DNA of 22,982 nucleotides from an uncultured Oscillospiraceae bacterium (GCA_900756575.1 CAAEKQ010000115.1:1-22982), one strand, 5' to 3'; counted from the stretch's first letter, positions 1 through 7,382 are shown. The notes: generated from the letters alone by a model not told the origin. Made by a program: numbers and translations.

Positions 1-1048
1 GGGGAATGCCCAGCGATGCGAACATCGGCGTCAGCATGGCGCTGTAGACGTTTTCATCCCCGCAGCAAATGGCCATATCCCGGAAGCGCATACCCTCCAT
101 GGCCTTCTTTTGCAGCACTGCGGCACAGGCCCGGCATTCCTCCAGCACCGTGGGAGCCGAAAGCACCGTCACCGCATCGGTGGTCTCGGAATAGGGTAGT
201 CCGGCGCTGCCCATGAGCTGCTGCTCCAAATATGTAAGGGCGGGCGGAATGGGACGCTGATACTCTGCGGATTTTACGGTATAGTCGATGCCGAGCTGCC
301 AGGCCAAATGGGTCAGCTGACCCAACGTTTCCATGCCCGGAGCAAACAGTGCATCCTCCCCCTGCCCTGCCGGAACCGTTACGGTCAGGCTTTCGCCGGT
401 GCGGAGAATGGCCTCCAATATCCGGAGCTCCTGGCCGGAAAAATCGGTAAATCCGTCCACAAAAAAATGCTTGCCCCGGGCATAGTCGCCGTTTAAGAGC
501 TTTTTTCGCAGAAGGGACAGCCGATCTCGGGGATCACGAGCTCCCTGTGCGGTGGCGGCCTCGTAGGCGCCAAGAATCAGCGCCAGTTCGGACAGCTTTT
601 CGGAGAACAGGCCTGTAGTATTGTGAGATGCATCCGTGAGAATCTCCGTGGTCACGCCATAGGATTTCAGCTCGTCCACCATGCTGACCATGCTGCCTAG
701 AAACTCCGGCTTTCCCGCTGCGGCGCCGAATACCTTGAGTTGGGGCCGAATGCCGTCCAGTGCCAGCCGTGCCGTGAGGATCCGTCCACCCTGGTCGAGA
801 ATCGGACGCGCACCGCCGCCGCTGCGGGCAAACACCCGGTCACACAGCCGGGTAAAGCTCAAAACCTCCGCAGTGAAGCTGATAGAATCGCCGCAGAGCT
901 CCGATAACAGCCGCTCGGTCTCATGGCTCAGCTGCTCCGGAACCAGTACAATGCGGCTTGCCATTTGGGTGGTTGGGCAAGCCTTTACGGCCTCCAGCAG
1001 AAGCCGCGTTTTACCGGATTTTCCTCTGCCGGTGATAAGAGTCAGCAT
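1..1048 (-). CDS. addB: ATP-dependent nuclease subunit B (AddB), N-terminal part, truncated by window edge
   Basis: An open frame runs on the minus strand from ATG at 1048 to the left window edge, giving 349 residues. Residues 7-14 read GRGKSGKT, the N-terminal Walker A motif of AddB/RexB. It is followed by VPEQLSHETE and LSFTRLCDRVF, which match the start of this family. AddB pairs with AddA to form the helicase-nuclease that resects double-strand breaks for recombination, the Firmicutes counterpart of RecBCD. Its C-terminal Fe-S nuclease domain would lie outside the window. The start is supported by a GGAAGTGA ribosome binding site just upstream. An extended -10 promoter sits over the end of spoIIR, so addB can be transcribed independently. 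addA is expected downstream, beyond the edge (inference). Confidence 0.93.
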   Translation of the reverse strand, partial: MLTLITGRGKSGKTRLLLEAVKACPTTQMASRIVLVPEQLSHETERLLSELCGDSISFTAEVLSFTRLCDRVFARSGGGARPILDQGGRILTARLALDGIRPQLKVFGAAAGKPEFLGSMVSMVDELKSYGVTTEILTDASHNTTGLFSEKLSELALILGAYEAATAQGARDPRDRLSLLRKKLLNGDYARGKHFFVDGFTDFSGQELRILEAILRTGESLTVTVPAGQGEDALFAPGMETLGQLTHLAWQLGIDYTVKSAEYQRPIPPALTYLEQQLMGSAGLPYSETTDAVTVLSAPTVLEECRACAAVLQKKAMEGMRFRDMAICCGDENVYSAMLTPMFASLGIP

Positions 1049-1076
1049 GGGATCACTTCCTTTTCAAAGTACCGTT

Positions 1077-1105
1077 ATTATACCATAATTCGACCTTATT
1101 CGGAA
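1077..1105 (-). promoter_or_regulatory. Putative sigma-A promoter of addB with extended -10
   Basis: On the minus strand a perfect TATAAT (1077-1082) is preceded by TGG, forming an extended -10. A weak -35, TTCCGA (1100-1105), lies 17 bp upstream. It overlaps the stop codon of spoIIR and would start transcription about 20 nt before the addB ATG. Confidence 0.6.
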
Positions 1106-1734
1106 GCGGGGATTCCATTGCCGGTGTCCCGAAAATACCCCAGCAGGTTTTCCAGCAGTTCGAGACAACGGAACCGGAAGCGGAGTTCTCCGTCCTCCAG
1201 CAACTCCGCGTCGTCCTTTGAAAGACTGCCCATGGCGGGAACCACGTCCTGCTCCGTGGCGGCGGATAGACACAGCTGGGGGTAGACCACGCACCACCAG
1301 TTCTTCCCGTCTCCCTCGCCAATGGTCACCCGCAGGGCCTCGTAATAGCCGCCGGGGAGCGTAAACGTGTCATAATACCGGGTGCCGAACAATTCCCGTT
1401 TTAATGTAACCGTGGCCCGATCCGATGTGCCCAGCTGCCGGAGGGTTTTGTTGGCAGTTTCCGTCAGCTGTGGCAGGCCGGAAGCAAGCACATTCATGGC
1501 TTCGTCCCGGCTGGTGGTATGTTGAAGCAGCTCCTGGGCGTCGGACAGTACCGCATCCCGCACATTGAATTTGATGGCCTGATCGCAGGGATCGTCGGAA
1601 TTCGCCACCACGTGGAGCCGAATCATACTGTCGGAGATCCGCTGCTGCTGCCGTTCCAGCCCCGTTGCCGCAGAGAATACCAGGGCCAAAAACAATAGCA
1701 GGCTCATTTCGATGATACAAACTGATTTTCGCAT
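1096..1734 (-). CDS. spoIIR: Stage II sporulation protein R (SpoIIR)
   Basis: The 212-aa product has an N-terminal hydrophobic segment (about residues 8-24) that acts as a signal peptide or anchor. It also has the SpoIIR family blocks IRLHVVANSDDP (38-49), an EALR-containing block near 132-135 and GKNWWCVVYPQLC (143-155). In Bacillus, SpoIIR is made in the forespore under sigma-F and secreted to the intermembrane space. There it triggers SpoIIGA to cleave pro-sigma-E in the mother cell. Its presence indicates an endospore-former or a descendant. The ATG at 1734 directly follows the T-run of a terminator-like hairpin and has no ribosome binding site at normal spacing; the nearest, AAGGA, is about 14 nt away inside the hairpin. 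The next in-frame ATG (codon 10) is no better, so the first is kept. No clear sigma-F promoter could be assigned. Confidence 0.93.
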   Translation of the reverse strand: MRKSVCIIEMSLLLFLALVFSAATGLERQQQRISDSMIRLHVVANSDDPCDQAIKFNVRDAVLSDAQELLQHTTSRDEAMNVLASGLPQLTETANKTLRQLGTSDRATVTLKRELFGTRYYDTFTLPGGYYEALRVTIGEGDGKNWWCVVYPQLCLSAATEQDVVPAMGSLSKDDAELLEDGELRFRFRCLELLENLLGYFRDTGNGIPASE

Positions 1735-1782
1735 AAAAACACCGTCTATCCTTGGAATCTAACCAAAGCATAGACGGTGTTT
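1735..1782 (-). terminator. Long hairpin with T-run between ispE and spoIIR
   Basis: On the minus strand AAACACCGTCTAT (1770-1782) pairs perfectly with ATAGACGGTGTTT (1737-1749). A further six pairs (CTTTGG with CCAAGG, one bulged G) extend the stem around a seven-base loop. TTTTT follows at once and abuts the spoIIR ATG. It begins just after the ispE stop, so it should terminate ispE transcripts. It also buries the only Shine-Dalgarno-like sequence available to spoIIR. Confidence 0.8.
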
Positions 1783-1789
1783 GCGCGTT

Positions 1790-2647
1790 TTATACAGGAC
1801 GGGCCAAAAATGTGTCGTGATACCGGGCTTTCAGCCGGGTGTGGCAAAGCGCGGCCTGATCGGGATCGGTGAAAATACCGAATACCGTGGGGCCGGAGCC
1901 GGTCATTTCTGCGCCCAGAGCGCCGGAGGACAGCATGATGTCCCGAATTTCGCCGATTTCCGGGTGATCCTTGGCCACTACGGGGGTAAATACATTGGCA
2001 AGACCGTGAGCAATCGCCGCCAGGTCTCCCCGTTCCAGCGCCGCAAGCATTCCCTTGGTGTCCGGACGGGCGACGATTTCCGCGTCGTCAATGGCCCGGA
2101 ACAGCGCCGGGGTGGAGATGGGAAAATCGGGCTTGCAGATGACGAAATGGCAGCTTGGCAGCTTGGGTAATCTGGTCAAAACCTGCCCCTTTTCCCGGGC
2201 AAGGGCCGTGCCGCCCAGCAGGGTAAAGGGCACGTCGGAGCCGGTCTGTTCAGCCAGCAGGAACAGCTCCTCACGGGAGATGGGATGATCATAATGCTCC
2301 CACAGCAGCCGGAGAACCGCTGCCCCGTCGGCACTTCCGCCGCCCATTCCGGCACAGGACGGGGTATATTTTGTCAGCCGAACGGTCAGGCCACCGCAGT
2401 CGATTTCGGTTTTCTCAAAGAACAGCCGCGCGGCCTTGATGCAGAGATTGGTATTGTCGCAGGGAATTTCGCCGGTGCTGCACTCCATGCGCCAGGGCTG
2501 ACCGGTGCCAAGTTCCAACTCCAGTGCGTCCCCCAGTGAAATCTCCTGCATGACCATTTCCAGGTCGTGGTAGCCGTCGGGTCTGCGGACCAGGACGTCC
2601 AGGGTCAGGTTCAGCTTGGCGTGGGCAACTGTGAATAGACGGGTCAT
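1790..2647 (-). CDS. ispE: 4-diphosphocytidyl-2-C-methyl-D-erythritol kinase (IspE)
   Basis: IspE phosphorylates CDP-methylerythritol with ATP in the MEP pathway to isopentenyl diphosphate, in the cytosol. The 285-aa product has normal length. It shows the substrate-binding Lys11 in HAKLNLTLDVL, then RRPDGYHDLEMVMQ, and the GHMP-kinase glycine-rich loop PSCAGMGGGSADGAA (96-110). Catalytic-type Asp138 lies in GSDVPF, and there is a C-terminal MTGSGPTVFG loop. The ATG overlaps the TGA of the upstream DUF1015 gene by four bases (ATGA), so translation is probably coupled. A strong hairpin follows the stop codon. Pairing with DUF1015 instead of the common ksgA or purR neighbours is a minor oddity. 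Confidence 0.96.
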   Translation of the reverse strand: MTRLFTVAHAKLNLTLDVLVRRPDGYHDLEMVMQEISLGDALELELGTGQPWRMECSTGEIPCDNTNLCIKAARLFFEKTEIDCGGLTVRLTKYTPSCAGMGGGSADGAAVLRLLWEHYDHPISREELFLLAEQTGSDVPFTLLGGTALAREKGQVLTRLPKLPSCHFVICKPDFPISTPALFRAIDDAEIVARPDTKGMLAALERGDLAAIAHGLANVFTPVVAKDHPEIGEIRDIMLSSGALGAEMTGSGPTVFGIFTDPDQAALCHTRLKARYHDTFLARPV

Positions 2648-3873
2648 GCGCGCATCTTCCCTTCCAGATAGTATCGCTTTTCATTGGCCTGGCCCATGGA
2701 GAAGGTTTTCCGGGGCAGTACGCCGCCCTGAAGCACTCCGGGGAACAGGGATTCCTTTGCCATGCCGGGCACGATCAGGCCCAGGGTGTTCGGCGCCTTG
2801 GAGAGTTTCCGGGTCACGTCCTCACCGTGGATATAGTCCATGGTTGCGCCGGTTTTTGCCGCAAACTCGTCCAGAATGGGCTGAAGAATCGCCAGAGCCA
2901 GGGGGCTTTCGTCCTTAGAAAGATAAATGGTCTCCTCATCGCTTCCCGTAATCATAGTGATGGGATAGCCGTCCGGCACCGACTTGGCCCGGAGGGTGTT
3001 CATCAGCTCGTCCAGATGTTCGCCCTTGACCACACGATGGATGGGCTCAAACTCAATAGCGGCGTCATGAATATTCTCCAGCTCCACCAGCGCATAGCGG
3101 GCGGGATGATTCAGGCGCTCCTCCTCGGTGAGACCGGACTTCATCTCCTCCCAGCAGGACTTTGCGGCAGCCAGAGAATGGTTGCCGTCGCCAATGGCAA
3201 AGCTCATGGCGTTGTCGGGGTTCTGAGCGGCCTCGGTGGCGGAAATATAGCGGGAAACGGCGCTGTTTACCAAACTGACCCCCATGCCGGAGATCAGATA
3301 GCCGCGAATCCGTCCGCCGTTTTCCATCAGGTCGAAGTCATAGAGCTTCTCCCCGGCAGCATCCTTGGCGGCGGAGAGAATGGTGTCCTCCTTGTCGTCG
3401 CACAGTAGCAGCACATGGGGAAACTCCAGCTTGGCGCCCCGGAGCAGCTCCATTCTGGGCGGGATCCGCTCCTGCACGGTGCCCTCGGTGGCACGGATGC
3501 GGGCGTTGGCGCCGGGATGGAAGTCGTATTCCTCCAAATCCACCTGGCCCATAAGCCCTCGGCGGACTACACCGGAGGGCAAGATGCGCTCCACATAGAC
3601 AAAGCTCCGGCGATGGGTCTGGAACAGGCCTTCGTCCAGGTATTTTTCCATATACTGATGGCCGGATTCAATCCGCTCCTTCCCGGCTCCCTGGCGCAGC
3701 AGTGCTTCGGGGAAAATCATATGATAGGTGGAGGGTGCGTCTCCTACAAAATCCCGGACACGCGCCCAGTATTCCGGCTGAGAGGAATACTGATCGCAGG
3801 CCACGCAGGCCCACTTGGTCATGGCGCATTTTTTCGGAATTAAAATATCGGCAGCTTCAAAGCAGTTGTGCAT
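2644..3873 (-). CDS. DUF1015 (COG4198) family protein, possible ParB/Srx-fold kinase
   Basis: The 409-aa soluble protein starts with FEAADILIPKK and WACVACDQYSSQPEYW and contains the motif AIGDGNHSLAAAK, with D229-G-N-H-S. These are hallmarks of the DUF1015 family. The DGNHS block resembles the (D/E)GHHR motif of ParB, sulfiredoxin and the archaeal free-serine kinase SerK, so a nucleotide-dependent phosphotransfer role such as serine kinase is possible but unproven. The ATG at 3873 is chosen because AAAGGAGCG precedes it. An upstream in-frame extension of 26 codons runs through non-coding hairpin DNA and is rejected. The gene forms a two-gene unit with ispE through a four-base overlap. A small inverted repeat lies just upstream of the ribosome binding site. 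Confidence 0.88.
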   Translation of the reverse strand: MHNCFEAADILIPKKCAMTKWACVACDQYSSQPEYWARVRDFVGDAPSTYHMIFPEALLRQGAGKERIESGHQYMEKYLDEGLFQTHRRSFVYVERILPSGVVRRGLMGQVDLEEYDFHPGANARIRATEGTVQERIPPRMELLRGAKLEFPHVLLLCDDKEDTILSAAKDAAGEKLYDFDLMENGGRIRGYLISGMGVSLVNSAVSRYISATEAAQNPDNAMSFAIGDGNHSLAAAKSCWEEMKSGLTEEERLNHPARYALVELENIHDAAIEFEPIHRVVKGEHLDELMNTLRAKSVPDGYPITMITGSDEETIYLSKDESPLALAILQPILDEFAAKTGATMDYIHGEDVTRKLSKAPNTLGLIVPGMAKESLFPGVLQGGVLPRKTFSMGQANEKRYYLEGKMRA

Positions 3874-3890
3874 TGTATTTCGCTCCTTTT

Positions 3891-3904
3891 CGTGATCATT
3901 CACG
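3891..3904. promoter_or_regulatory. Small inverted repeat upstream of the DUF1015 gene
   Basis: CGTGA-TCAT-TCACG is a perfect 5-bp inverted repeat with a 4-bp spacer, 18 bp before the DUF1015 start and adjacent to its ribosome binding site. It could be an operator or a short leader hairpin, but it is short enough to arise by chance. Confidence 0.25.
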
Positions 3905-3916
3905 TGGTTTTGAGAA

Positions 3917-3952
3917 TAAAAACAGGGTGCATGGGAGAGCCTCCCATGCACC
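3917..3952 (-). terminator. Rho-independent terminator of the lrp-aminotransferase operon
   Basis: GGTGCATGGGAG (3926-3937) and CTCCCATGCACC (3941-3952) form a perfect 12-bp stem with a 3-base loop. On the minus strand it is followed by TGTTTTTATT. It lies 11 bases past the aminotransferase stop. Confidence 0.92.
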
Positions 3953-3962
3953 TATTAGAGTA

Positions 3963-5138
3963 TCATTTTTGCTTTAACGTGTCAAGGAAAAGGCCGATGC
4001 GGGTTAAAGCCTCTTGCAGGTCATGCATACTGGCAGCATAGCACATTCTTACAAAACCCTCGCCGCTTTCGCCAAAGGCATTTCCGGCGATGCAGGCCAC
4101 CTTCTGCTGCACCAATAGCTGCTCGCAGAATTCCTCAGAGGTAAGACCCGTGGAGCGGATGCAGGGGAACACATAAAACGCGCCCTTGGGCTCAAAGCAG
4201 TCAAGGCCCAGATCCCGCAGCCCCTGAACCAGGAACCGTCGGCGGCCATCGTATTCCTCTTTCATGGCCTCAATATCCTCGTCGCCGTTCCGCAGAGCTT
4301 CGACCGCCGCATACTGGCTGGTGGTGGGGGCGGACATAATGGCGTACTGATGAATTTTTGTCATCTGGGCAATGATTTCCTTGGGGCCGCAGACATAGCC
4401 CAGCCGCCAACCGGTCATAGAATAGCATTTGCTCATGCCGTTGACCACGATGGTCTGGTCGTACATCTCCGGAATGTTCGCCATGGAGACGTGCTTCTGC
4501 CCATATGTAAGCTCTGCATAGATTTCGTCGGACAAAACCATAATGCCCTTTTCTTTGAGAATGGGCACCAGCTTTTGAAGGTCCTCCAGCGCCATAATGC
4601 CGCCGGTGGGGTTGGACGGATAAGGCAGCACCAGTACCTTTGTCTTGTCCGTCACAACGGAGAGCAGCTGCTCGGGGCTCAGACGGAATTCGTTGTCGGC
4701 GGAGAGCTGAATGGGCACCGGAACGCCGGATGCCAGCGACACCATGGGTCCATAACACACAAAGCTGGGCTCTGGAATCAGCACCTCGTCCCCGGGATTG
4801 ATCAGGCAGCGGATGGCGCAGTCAATGCCCTCACTGCCGCCCACGGTGACGAGAATCTGATTGTCATAGTCATAATGCAGGTCAAACCGGCGGCTGAGAT
4901 AATTGGAGATTTCCCGGCGCACATCGGTCATACCGGCATTCGAAGTATACTTCGTAAAGCCTTGTTCCAGAGAGTAAATGCCGGCGTCGCGGATATGCCA
5001 GGGGGTGGGAAAATCCGGCTCGCCAACGCCCAGGGAAATGGCGTCGGTCATGTTCTCCAGAATGTCGAAGAACTTCCGAATGCCCGAGGGCTTGATGTCC
5101 TGTACCCGCTGGGAGATCACAGAATTGTAGTCGATCAT
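3963..5138 (-). CDS. PLP-dependent class I/II aminotransferase
   Basis: The 391-aa cytosolic enzyme belongs to fold-type I, aspartate aminotransferase family (AraT/PatA-like). Visible residues are GEPDFPTP (39-46), the cofactor-stacking region GGSEGID (100-106), Asn176 in SNPTGG, and Asp204 and Tyr207 in SDEIYAEL. The Schiff-base lysine is Lys237 in GMSKCYSMTGWRLGY. A C-terminal FVRMCYA carries the substrate-carboxylate arginine. The amino-acid substrate cannot be fixed from sequence; aromatic amino acids or aspartate are likely. The ATG overlaps the TGA of the upstream Lrp/AsnC gene by four bases, so the two are one transcription and translation unit. The regulator probably senses an amino acid related to the enzyme's substrate (inference). 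Confidence 0.93.
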   Translation of the reverse strand: MIDYNSVISQRVQDIKPSGIRKFFDILENMTDAISLGVGEPDFPTPWHIRDAGIYSLEQGFTKYTSNAGMTDVRREISNYLSRRFDLHYDYDNQILVTVGGSEGIDCAIRCLINPGDEVLIPEPSFVCYGPMVSLASGVPVPIQLSADNEFRLSPEQLLSVVTDKTKVLVLPYPSNPTGGIMALEDLQKLVPILKEKGIMVLSDEIYAELTYGQKHVSMANIPEMYDQTIVVNGMSKCYSMTGWRLGYVCGPKEIIAQMTKIHQYAIMSAPTTSQYAAVEALRNGDEDIEAMKEEYDGRRRFLVQGLRDLGLDCFEPKGAFYVFPCIRSTGLTSEEFCEQLLVQQKVACIAGNAFGESGEGFVRMCYAASMHDLQEALTRIGLFLDTLKQK

Positions 5139-5626
5139 ACAAAAATCAGCCTTTCTTTCTGCTCCTCTTTGGGGATGAACACCACATTGCTCTGCTTGTA
5201 TTTCTTGAGAATAAAGTGGGTGGCGGTGCTGGTAACGCCCTCAATGGTGGAGAGCTTCTGAGAGACGAACAGGGCCACTTCCCGGAGCGTCCGTCCGGTG
5301 AGAATTACGGTCAGGTCATAGCCGCCGGACATCAGGTAGCAGCTTTCGACCTCCTCATACTGATAAATGCGCTGAGCAATCCGGTCAAAGCCCTTATCCC
5401 GCTGGGGGGTGATTTTTACTTCAATCAGGGCTTCCACGGCTTCTACCGAGGTCTTTTCCCAGTTGACCATGGCCTTGTAGCCCAGAATCACGCCCTCGTC
5501 GGTGAAACTCTTGATACGCATTTCAATGTCTTCCACGGTGGTATCGCACATGGCCGCCAGCTGAGCATGGGTCAGGGTGCAGTCGTCTTCCAGCAGCGTC
5601 AGCAGCTTTTTGGAACGCGGGTCCAT
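5135..5626 (-). CDS. Lrp/AsnC family transcriptional regulator
   Basis: The 163-aa protein has an N-terminal winged helix-turn-helix (about residues 4-50, with LTHAQLAAMCDTTVEDIEMRIKSF shape) and a C-terminal RAM effector-binding domain (about 62-142). The RAM domain contains the typical YLMSGGYDLTV block at 98-107. Family members form octameric or dimeric rings that bind amino acids and often regulate themselves and a neighbouring amino-acid gene. ATG 5626 is preferred because GGAGG lies 7 bases upstream; an in-frame extension to 5716 would cross the promoter. The promoter at 5708-5736 and a perfect palindrome at 5646-5660 in the leader suggest autoregulation. The gene is coupled to the downstream aminotransferase by overlap. 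Confidence 0.92.
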   Translation of the reverse strand: MDPRSKKLLTLLEDDCTLTHAQLAAMCDTTVEDIEMRIKSFTDEGVILGYKAMVNWEKTSVEAVEALIEVKITPQRDKGFDRIAQRIYQYEEVESCYLMSGGYDLTVILTGRTLREVALFVSQKLSTIEGVTSTATHFILKKYKQSNVVFIPKEEQKERLIFV

Positions 5627-5645
5627 ATAAAATCCTCCATTCACG

Positions 5646-5660
5646 GCTTCAAATTGAAGC
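5646..5660. promoter_or_regulatory. Perfect palindrome in the lrp leader, candidate operator
   Basis: GCTTCAA-A-TTGAAGC is a perfect 7-bp inverted repeat around one base. It lies about 48 bp downstream of the lrp -10 box and 20 bp before the start codon. Its AT-rich centre and position suit a roadblock or autoregulatory site for the adjacent Lrp/AsnC protein (inference). Confidence 0.4.
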
Positions 5661-5707
5661 GTAGATTGCAAAATGACAGCGGAGTATGGTTCTGCTGTTT
5701 GATGCAT

Positions 5708-5736
5708 ATTATACATGACATTTTCCAGGAAGGGAA
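5708..5736 (-). promoter_or_regulatory. Putative promoter of the lrp-aminotransferase operon
   Basis: On the minus strand a perfect TATAAT (5708-5713) has a weak TTCCCT (5731-5736) 17 bp upstream. The weak -35 fits an activator- or repressor-controlled promoter. Transcription would begin near 5701, leaving a leader of about 75 nt. Confidence 0.6.
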
Positions 5737-5862
5737 GTGATTTTTACAAATCAATTTTCACAGGGAGTGAAAGAGATTCTTCTTGCTTCCAGACGAAAAT
5801 TGAAGGATTTTCTGCAACTTGGCGCATTTTTTGCGGGATCCGCACAATTTTCCGGAAGATAC

Positions 5863-5890
5863 TTGCAATTTTAAATTTTGATACTATAAT
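5863..5890 (+). promoter_or_regulatory. Promoter of the V-ATPase operon
   Basis: TTGCAA (5863-5868), a 16-bp spacer and a perfect TATAAT (5885-5890) sit in AT-rich DNA 120 bases before the first V-ATPase gene. This is the only good promoter on this strand in the gap. Confidence 0.75.
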
Positions 5891-5897
5891 ATTTTCT

Positions 5898-5985
5898 AAG
5901 AGGGTATTGCCCTCGACGAAATAGTGTATCTTCCCCACCAGCATGACCCTGAAATGATTCCGAGCCTGTTCTGCGTGGGGATTTT
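5898..5985 (+). promoter_or_regulatory. Structured 5' leader of the V-ATPase operon
   Basis: The leader starts with GAGGG-TATTG-CCCTC (about 5900-5914). A second stem follows, TCCCCAC (5932-5938) with GTGGGGA (5975-5981), and ATTTTTG comes directly after it. The second stem resembles a weak terminator or attenuator enclosing a 36-base loop. No riboswitch class was recognised. Confidence 0.35.
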
Positions 5986-6009
5986 TGACGATTGAGGGGG
6001 GATTTCTCC

Positions 6010-6336
6010 GTGAATCAGGCAGAATTGTTCCAAAAGGTACTGGCCACCGACCGGCAGGCCCAGGCCATGACCCAGGACGCAAAGCGCGCTCAGGAAACTC
6101 TGGACGAAAGCATTGAGGCAGAGATTCAGGCCATGACCCGGGAATACGAAGCGGCAGCCCAGCGGGAATTGTCGGAGCTTCAGGCATCCGAACAGGAAAC
6201 ATGCAGCCGTCAGCTCGCCCAGCTGGATCAGCGCCTTCAGGAAAAGCTCCATCAGGTGGATTCGCTCTATGCCGCCAAGAAGGAGGAGTGGGTGGATACC
6301 ATCGTGGCGCGGATTGTGGGAAAGGAGTCTGGTTAA
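6010..6336 (+). CDS. V-type ATP synthase peripheral stalk subunit (G/H-like, NtpF/AhaH family)
   Basis: The 108-aa, highly charged, Gln/Glu/Ala-rich protein is predicted to be almost entirely one long coiled coil and has no membrane segment. This matches the G (also called H) subunit, which pairs with subunit E to form the peripheral stalk holding the V1 head against subunit I. Sequence alone is low-complexity; identity rests mainly on being the first gene of a complete V-ATPase operon. GTG at 6010 is chosen because GAGGGGGGA lies 7-8 bases upstream; a TTG at 5992 would overlap that site. The stop TAA is directly followed, in the same frame, by the ATG of subunit C. Confidence 0.8.
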   Translation: MNQAELFQKVLATDRQAQAMTQDAKRAQETLDESIEAEIQAMTREYEAAAQRELSELQASEQETCSRQLAQLDQRLQEKLHQVDSLYAAKKEEWVDTIVARIVGKESG

Positions 6337-7371
6337 ATGGCGTCCTATACCGCAGTGGCGGCCAAGGTTCGCGCCATGTACGGATGCAGGATGACACCGG
6401 AGGATTATCGACAGCTCATGAGCAGGCAGACCATTCCCGAGGCGGCGTCCTTCCTCCAGTCCCATCCGGGATACCGAAGGGAGCTTGCGGGCATGAACGT
6501 CAGCGGCATCCATCGAGAGCAGCTGGAAAACGCGCTGCGCAGCACCTACCGCAATGAATACCGCCGGATTTTCAGCTTCCTCACCGGCGAAGATCAGGCA
6601 CTTCTTCGGTTTCCCATCTATCGGGCGGAGAAAGAAGCCATTTTAACGGCCATGCGACGGCTGTCTTCCCAGCATATGCTGGAACCGGAAGCTACCTGGG
6701 TGCCTATGCTGGCGGCAAAAAGTCACCTGCATCTGCCGGAGCTCAGTCAGGCTGGCAGCTTTTCGCAGATTGCTGATGCCGCCCGGGGCACCATCTATGC
6801 TTCGGCGCTGAACCGCTGTATGTCCGCAGACGGACGGGAGCCTTCTATGGCCTTTGTGGACAATATCCTATTGGTGACGTATTACGCCCATTTATACAAG
6901 GTTTTAGCCCAGAATTATGAGGGCGACACGAAAAAGCTGCTGAAAAAATCCCTGGACGAGGAAACGGATCTCCTGAATCTGGTGCTGTTTCTCCGGCTGC
7001 GGCAGCATTTTTCCCAGGAGGACGTGCAGCTCTACAGCTTCCCGCTCCCCTGCTCCCCCAAGCTGAGCCAGAGCTATATTCAGCAGCTCATCGGTGCGGA
7101 AAATTATGACGCGGCGCTGGAGCTGGTAAAGTCCGGACCCTATGGCGCGCTGTTCCGCTCCTCCCAGCCTACCGGGCTGGAAGCCTATCTCTATATCATG
7201 CAGTATCGTTTTAATCGTCGGCAGCTTCGAGCTGCTCAGCCGACAATCTACACTCCCATTGCGTATCTGGGACTCAAAGAAATTGAACTGCGCAATATCA
7301 TCAGCATCATTGAATGTATCCGCTACGGGGCCGCGCCCCAGCGATATATTACGCTGATCGGCGTGGAATAA
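6337..7371 (+). CDS. ntpC: V-type ATP synthase subunit C (d-type, AC39 family)
   Basis: The 344-aa, mostly helical soluble protein matches the family's usual 320-350 residues. Recognisable features are an N-terminal YTAVAAKVRAMYG block and repeated helical units. Near the end is LKEIELRNIISIIECIRYG, the conserved NIxxI(I/L)xxxxYG close of the AC39 family. Subunit C is a funnel that sits on the c-ring and receives the central stalk (D and F), linking V1 rotation to the membrane rotor. A ribosome binding site AAAGGAG lies inside the end of the preceding gene, and the ATG abuts its stop codon. Translation is therefore probably coupled. Confidence 0.92.
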   Translation: MASYTAVAAKVRAMYGCRMTPEDYRQLMSRQTIPEAASFLQSHPGYRRELAGMNVSGIHREQLENALRSTYRNEYRRIFSFLTGEDQALLRFPIYRAEKEAILTAMRRLSSQHMLEPEATWVPMLAAKSHLHLPELSQAGSFSQIADAARGTIYASALNRCMSADGREPSMAFVDNILLVTYYAHLYKVLAQNYEGDTKKLLKKSLDEETDLLNLVLFLRLRQHFSQEDVQLYSFPLPCSPKLSQSYIQQLIGAENYDAALELVKSGPYGALFRSSQPTGLEAYLYIMQYRFNRRQLRAAQPTIYTPIAYLGLKEIELRNIISIIECIRYGAAPQRYITLIGVE

Positions 7372-7382
7372 GAGGTGATAAA

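Larger units (their letters stand above)
5627..6009. other. Divergent control region between lrp and the V-ATPase operon
   Basis: This 383-base stretch contains no convincing gene. It is clearly more AT-rich than its neighbours. It holds the minus-strand lrp promoter with a palindrome in its leader, the plus-strand V-ATPase promoter and a structured 5' leader. Between the two promoters (about 5740-5860) I see only short inverted repeats, such as TTTCAC-N5-GTGAAA at 5756-5772 and GCGG-GAT-CCGC near 5834-5844, with no assigned role. Confidence 0.7.

Noticed and set aside
1735..1860. A sigma-F promoter for spoIIR (GTATA at about 1790-1794 on the minus strand)
   Set aside because: The -35-like GTATA is present, but no matching -10 (GG-rich start with A residues) lies at the right distance.
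3874..3925. A sigma-A promoter directly upstream of the DUF1015 gene
   Set aside because: Only TATTCT-like sequence overlapping the terminator T-run is visible, without a -35; I could not support it.
5740..5862. A small gene or RNA in the AT-rich divergent region
   Set aside because: Possible frames are short, lack ribosome binding sites and show no recognisable sequence; only short inverted repeats are present.
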